Shown: positions 47,023 through 49,211 of the stretch, in pieces
Position numbering within the stretch: the first letter of the stretch is position 1
Layout: each line of letters begins with the position of its first letter
From: Solirubrobacterales bacterium
GTDB taxonomy: Bacteria > Actinomycetota > Thermoleophilia > Solirubrobacterales > 70-9
NCBI GenBank assembly: GCA_030152805.1
Contig: JASLIG010000001.1
Location: 1 to 49,211, forward strand
DNA: 49,211 nucleotides
Direction of reading: 5' to 3'
Made by a program: the position numbers and the translations under genes
The notes under the pieces: model-generated
What the model was told of the DNA's origin: nothing
Databases searched by the model: none
The model's input: only the letters and a program-made list of their open reading frames with translations

Positions 47023-47684
47023 TTGCGCCCGGCACGGTACCAGGGACACATTCGGCGCAGCTCGCACTCGCCGCAGCGTGGTTTCGGCCGGCAGACCTCG
47101 CGTCCGTGGCGGATCAGATTCATGTGCAGCTCGTAGGCATCCGCGGGGTCGACGACGGCCATCATCTCGTTGTGGGCCCGCTCGAACGAGGCCTTCTCGG
47201 GGAAGAGGCCGAGCCGCCCGCCGACCCGGTGGATGTGCACGTCAACCGGGATCTCCGGAATCCCCCAGGTGAACATCAGCACGCACGCGGCGGTTTTGCG
47301 ACCGACTCCGGGCAGCGAGTCGAGGTAGGCCATCGACTCGGCCGGCGGCGCCGTCTCGGTCCAGTCGAGGTCGGGATGCTCGCCGAGCTGTTCGAGGATC
47401 GCCTGGATCCGCGGCGCCTTCTGCCTGCCAAGCCCACCGGGCCGGATCGCCTCCTCGACCTCGCTCACCGGTGCGTCGCGTACTTCCTCCCAGGTCGGGA
47501 AACGCTCGCGCAGCGCGGCGAAGGCGCGATCGCGGTTGCGATCGTTGGTGTGCTGGGAGAGCACCGTCTTGATCAGCTCGGCGATCGGGTGCCCGTGCGG
47601 TTCGTTGACCGGTTGCCCGTACATCTCCCGCAGCCGGTCGCGGATCGCCCGCACGCGGCGCCTTGGCGGTCGCTTCCAGTCCAT
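47019..47684 (-). CDS. nth: Endonuclease III-family DNA glycosylase
   Basis: The base-excision enzyme removes oxidised pyrimidines and cuts at the abasic site. It has LSQHTNDRNRDRAF, the helix-hairpin-helix LPGVGRKTAACV with catalytic Lys, VDVHIHRVGGRLGL with catalytic Asp, and a C-terminal iron-sulfur Cys cluster (CRPKPRCGECELRRMC). The first cluster spacing is 5 residues rather than the E. coli 6. The 221 residues are normal. Divergent from the hydrolase gene (32 nt between starts). Confidence 0.93.
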   Translation of the reverse strand: MDWKRPPRRRVRAIRDRLREMYGQPVNEPHGHPIAELIKTVLSQHTNDRNRDRAFAALRERFPTWEEVRDAPVSEVEEAIRPGGLGRQKAPRIQAILEQLGEHPDLDWTETAPPAESMAYLDSLPGVGRKTAACVLMFTWGIPEIPVDVHIHRVGGRLGLFPEKASFERAHNEMMAVVDPADAYELHMNLIRHGREVCRPKPRCGECELRRMCPWYRAGRK

Positions 47685-47716
47685 GCCGGGACCCTAGTCA
47701 GGCATATGGTTCGGGC

Positions 47717-48535
47717 GTGGCCAGGGCGATTGAAGAGGGAGAGCTTCGAGTCGACGGGGTGCGGGTCTTCTACAGGCATGTCCCCGGCGAGGGGACGCCG
47801 ATCGTCTACTGCCACGGCAACCCGACCCACGGCGAGGACTGGCTGCCGTTTCTCGGGCGCGGCGGGCCGGCGATCGCGATCGACATGCCCGGCTGGGGAC
47901 GGTCCGATCGGCCCGATCCGGCGCACTTCGACTACTCGATGTACGGGCTCTCGGCGTTCCTAGAGAAGTGCCTCGAGGAGCTCGGGGTTGGTCGCCGCAA
48001 GCTGGTGGTGCATGACTGGGGCTGCATTGGCCTGATCGGAGCGCAGCGACGGCCGGAGCTGGTCGAGAAGCTGGTCGTGATCAACGCAGTGCCCCTCCTG
48101 CCCGGCTACCGCTGGCACTGGGTAGCCCAGATCTGGCGCCGCCGTGGGCTCGGCGAGTTCGCCAACGCAACCACCACCAAGTCCTCGATGGGATTGATCA
48201 TGCGCCAGCTCTCGGGCGACCGCCGCGCGATGCCACCGCAGTTCATCGAGATGGTCTGGCGCCACCTGGATCATGGAACCAACCAGGCCACCCTCGCTCT
48301 CTACCGCCACGCCAACCCCGACCGCCTCGCCCTCGCGGGCAGGGACCTCAACCGCCTCACCTGTCCCTCCCTGGTCCTCTGGGGAGCCAGCGACCCCTTC
48401 CTCAGACCCCGCTTCGCCGAGGCCTACGCCAATGCCCTCCCAAGCTCCACGCTCCAAGTCGTCCCCGCCGCCGGCCATTGGCCCTGGATCGACGACGCTC
48501 GCGTAGTGGACGACGTCTTGAAGTTCGTCCGTTAG
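47717..48535 (+). CDS. Alpha/beta hydrolase, haloalkane-dehalogenase-like
   Basis: The 272-residue protein shows the oxyanion-hole HGNPT after strand 3 and VHDWG with Asp as the nucleophile, both marks of haloalkane dehalogenase and related epoxide hydrolases, followed by LVLWGASDPF (acid) and AAGHWPWID (catalytic His). The start is taken at GTG 47717, after the divergent nth start; the open frame to 47663 would overlap nth. It lies upstream of repeat copy E. Halide specificity cannot be inferred. Confidence 0.88.
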   Translation: MARAIEEGELRVDGVRVFYRHVPGEGTPIVYCHGNPTHGEDWLPFLGRGGPAIAIDMPGWGRSDRPDPAHFDYSMYGLSAFLEKCLEELGVGRRKLVVHDWGCIGLIGAQRRPELVEKLVVINAVPLLPGYRWHWVAQIWRRRGLGEFANATTTKSSMGLIMRQLSGDRRAMPPQFIEMVWRHLDHGTNQATLALYRHANPDRLALAGRDLNRLTCPSLVLWGASDPFLRPRFAEAYANALPSSTLQVVPAAGHWPWIDDARVVDDVLKFVR

Positions 48536-48549
48536 CCGAGACGGCAACT

Positions 48550-48633
48550 CGGACGGGTGGCACGGGGGAGGGGGGTCGAGGACAGCCCGTGGACTGCCCG
48601 CAGGCCCCCCTCCCCCGTGACAGGACCCGTCCG
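48550..48633 (+). repeat. Structured dispersed repeat, copy E (intergenic)
   Basis: Outer stem CGGACGGGT (48550-48558) pairs exactly with ACCCGTCCG (48625-48633). Inner stem 48561-48577 pairs with 48603-48619 (15 bp plus a G-U), and the apical loop is 48578-48602, GAG to GCCCGCA. Both stems differ from copies A-D but are fully paired within the copy. It lies 14 nt after the hydrolase stop and may act as its terminator. Confidence 0.85.
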
Positions 48634-48643
48634 CTGTTACCAC

Positions 48644-48666
48644 CCCGTTAACGGGCGAATTACAAT
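48644..48666 (+). promoter_or_regulatory. Leaderless promoter with palindromic operator, PAP2 gene
   Basis: TACAAT at 48661-48666 is a good -10 box, 9 nt before the GTG at 48676, so transcription may start at or near the start codon. The perfect 12-bp palindrome CCCGTTAACGGG (48644-48655) lies in the spacer between -10 and -35 and could be an operator. Confidence 0.5.
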
Positions 48667-48675
48667 TGGCCGTCC

Positions 48676-49211
48676 GTGTCCCGTGCCCTCGATCGCATCG
48701 GATCCAAGCTGCCCCAAGGCTGGGGCGACGCCGGGCGCCAGCTCGGCATCCTCGTCCTCGTCGACGTCGCCTACGAGCTCGTGCGCGGGATCGCCGACGG
48801 CCAGCGCTCCGAGGCGATCGCCCACGGCCAGCAGGTGATCGACTTCGAGCGCGCGACCCACGCCCTCTTCGAGCCGAGCGTGCAGGCTTTCTTCTTGCCC
48901 GCGCACTGGCTGGTCAACGTCGCCAACCAGCTCTACCTCAACGCCCAGTTCTCGATCGCGCTGGGCTTCCTCGTCTGGCTCTACCTCTTCCGCAACGAGT
49001 CCTACTACTTCGTGCGCAACATGTTCGTGGTCTCGATGGGCTTCGCCCTGGTCGGCTACACGCTCTACCCGACCGCGCCGCCGCGGATGTTCCCCGACCA
49101 GGGCTTCGTCGACACGATCGTCGACTTCTCCGGCGTCAACCACGACTCCTCGCTGGCCAAAGTCTTCATCAACCCCTACGCGGCGGTGCCGAGCATGCAC
49201 TGCGCCTTCGC
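48676..49211 (+). CDS. PAP2-type phosphatase / inositolphosphotransferase-like membrane protein, 3' end outside window
   Basis: The frame from GTG 48676 is open to the window edge (178 codons). It holds several membrane helices and NPYAAVPSMHCAFA at the end, the first part of the PAP2 active-site motif in the AUR1 / inositol phosphorylceramide synthase style (PSxHxA). The ARxRP-like first motif is not obvious, and the second His lies beyond the window. A lipid phosphate phosphatase or phospholipid headgroup transferase is likely. Leaderless start as described for the promoter. Confidence 0.85.
   Translation, partial: MSRALDRIGSKLPQGWGDAGRQLGILVLVDVAYELVRGIADGQRSEAIAHGQQVIDFERATHALFEPSVQAFFLPAHWLVNVANQLYLNAQFSIALGFLVWLYLFRNESYYFVRNMFVVSMGFALVGYTLYPTAPPRMFPDQGFVDTIVDFSGVNHDSSLAKVFINPYAAVPSMHCAF

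Noticed and set aside
47019..47100. Defective iron-sulfur cluster in endonuclease III
   Set aside because: All four Cys are present; the first spacing is one shorter, which I regard as a tolerated variant.

Overview
The window is high-GC DNA from an actinobacterium. Gene order and style suggest the class Thermoleophilia (Solirubrobacterales-like): a dnaK operon with HspR, small-type PurL with separate PurS and PurQ, many GTG/TTG starts, leaderless-looking promoters and stop/start overlaps such as TGATG and ATGA. The lineage is an inference from content, not from a marker gene.

Layout. 1-1243: pieces of a polytopic membrane protein, apparently split at a repeat element. 1373-6934 (minus): 2-oxoacid dehydrogenase complex, read as E3, a thioredoxin-fold protein, E1 alpha, E1 beta, E2. 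6963-10405: a small membrane protein and thiE (minus), divergent from a TPP-riboswitch-controlled thiO and a thiS-thiG fusion (plus). 10453-12777: tRNA-Lys, a LOG-family protein and two secreted lipoproteins, one with a beta-lactamase fold. 12830-15077: purH and purN. 15095-19756: nitronate monooxygenase and a secreted protein of eight repeats. 19758-21203: purF. 21303-25378: two tandem secreted paralogues, then a TetR/MFS efflux pair. 25250-29209: purC-purS-purQ-purL. 29257-32432: P450, a small thioredoxin-fold protein, a VapBC-type toxin-antitoxin pair and a membrane-anchored LuxR-type regulator with a small membrane partner. 32444-35821: a GYD-domain gene, purD, purE, purB. 35857-38342: a cell-wall hydrolase and a membrane partner. 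38451-45105: dnaK-grpE-dnaJ-hspR-clpB. 45282-49211: secreted endonuclease/exonuclease/phosphatase, cytochrome c, endonuclease III, haloalkane-dehalogenase-like hydrolase and a truncated PAP2 phosphatase.

Together the three pur blocks encode almost the whole de novo purine route; only purM and purK are not seen here. Other modules cover thiamine thiazole synthesis, pyruvate (or related oxoacid) oxidation and protein quality control.

The most striking signal is a dispersed structured repeat of about 85-90 nt, present in five copies (A 66-153, B 2113-2199, C 2413-2502, D 43075-43161, E 48550-48633). Each copy folds into an outer stem of 7-9 bp, a small internal loop, an inner stem of 16-18 bp and an apical loop of 25-31 nt. 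The loop sequences are conserved, while the stems differ between copies but stay paired within each copy. Two copies lie in frame, in opposite orientations, in the two linkers of E2. One lies in the N-terminal tail of GrpE, one is intergenic, and one carries an in-frame stop that appears to split a membrane-protein gene. I cannot match it to a named family.

A second class of long inverted repeats, with unrelated sequences, marks both large convergent gene ends (1257-1364 and 46487-46596, each about 110 bp with self-palindromic arms), the dnaJ-hspR junction, the thiE/thiO gap and, oddly, the inside of purQ.
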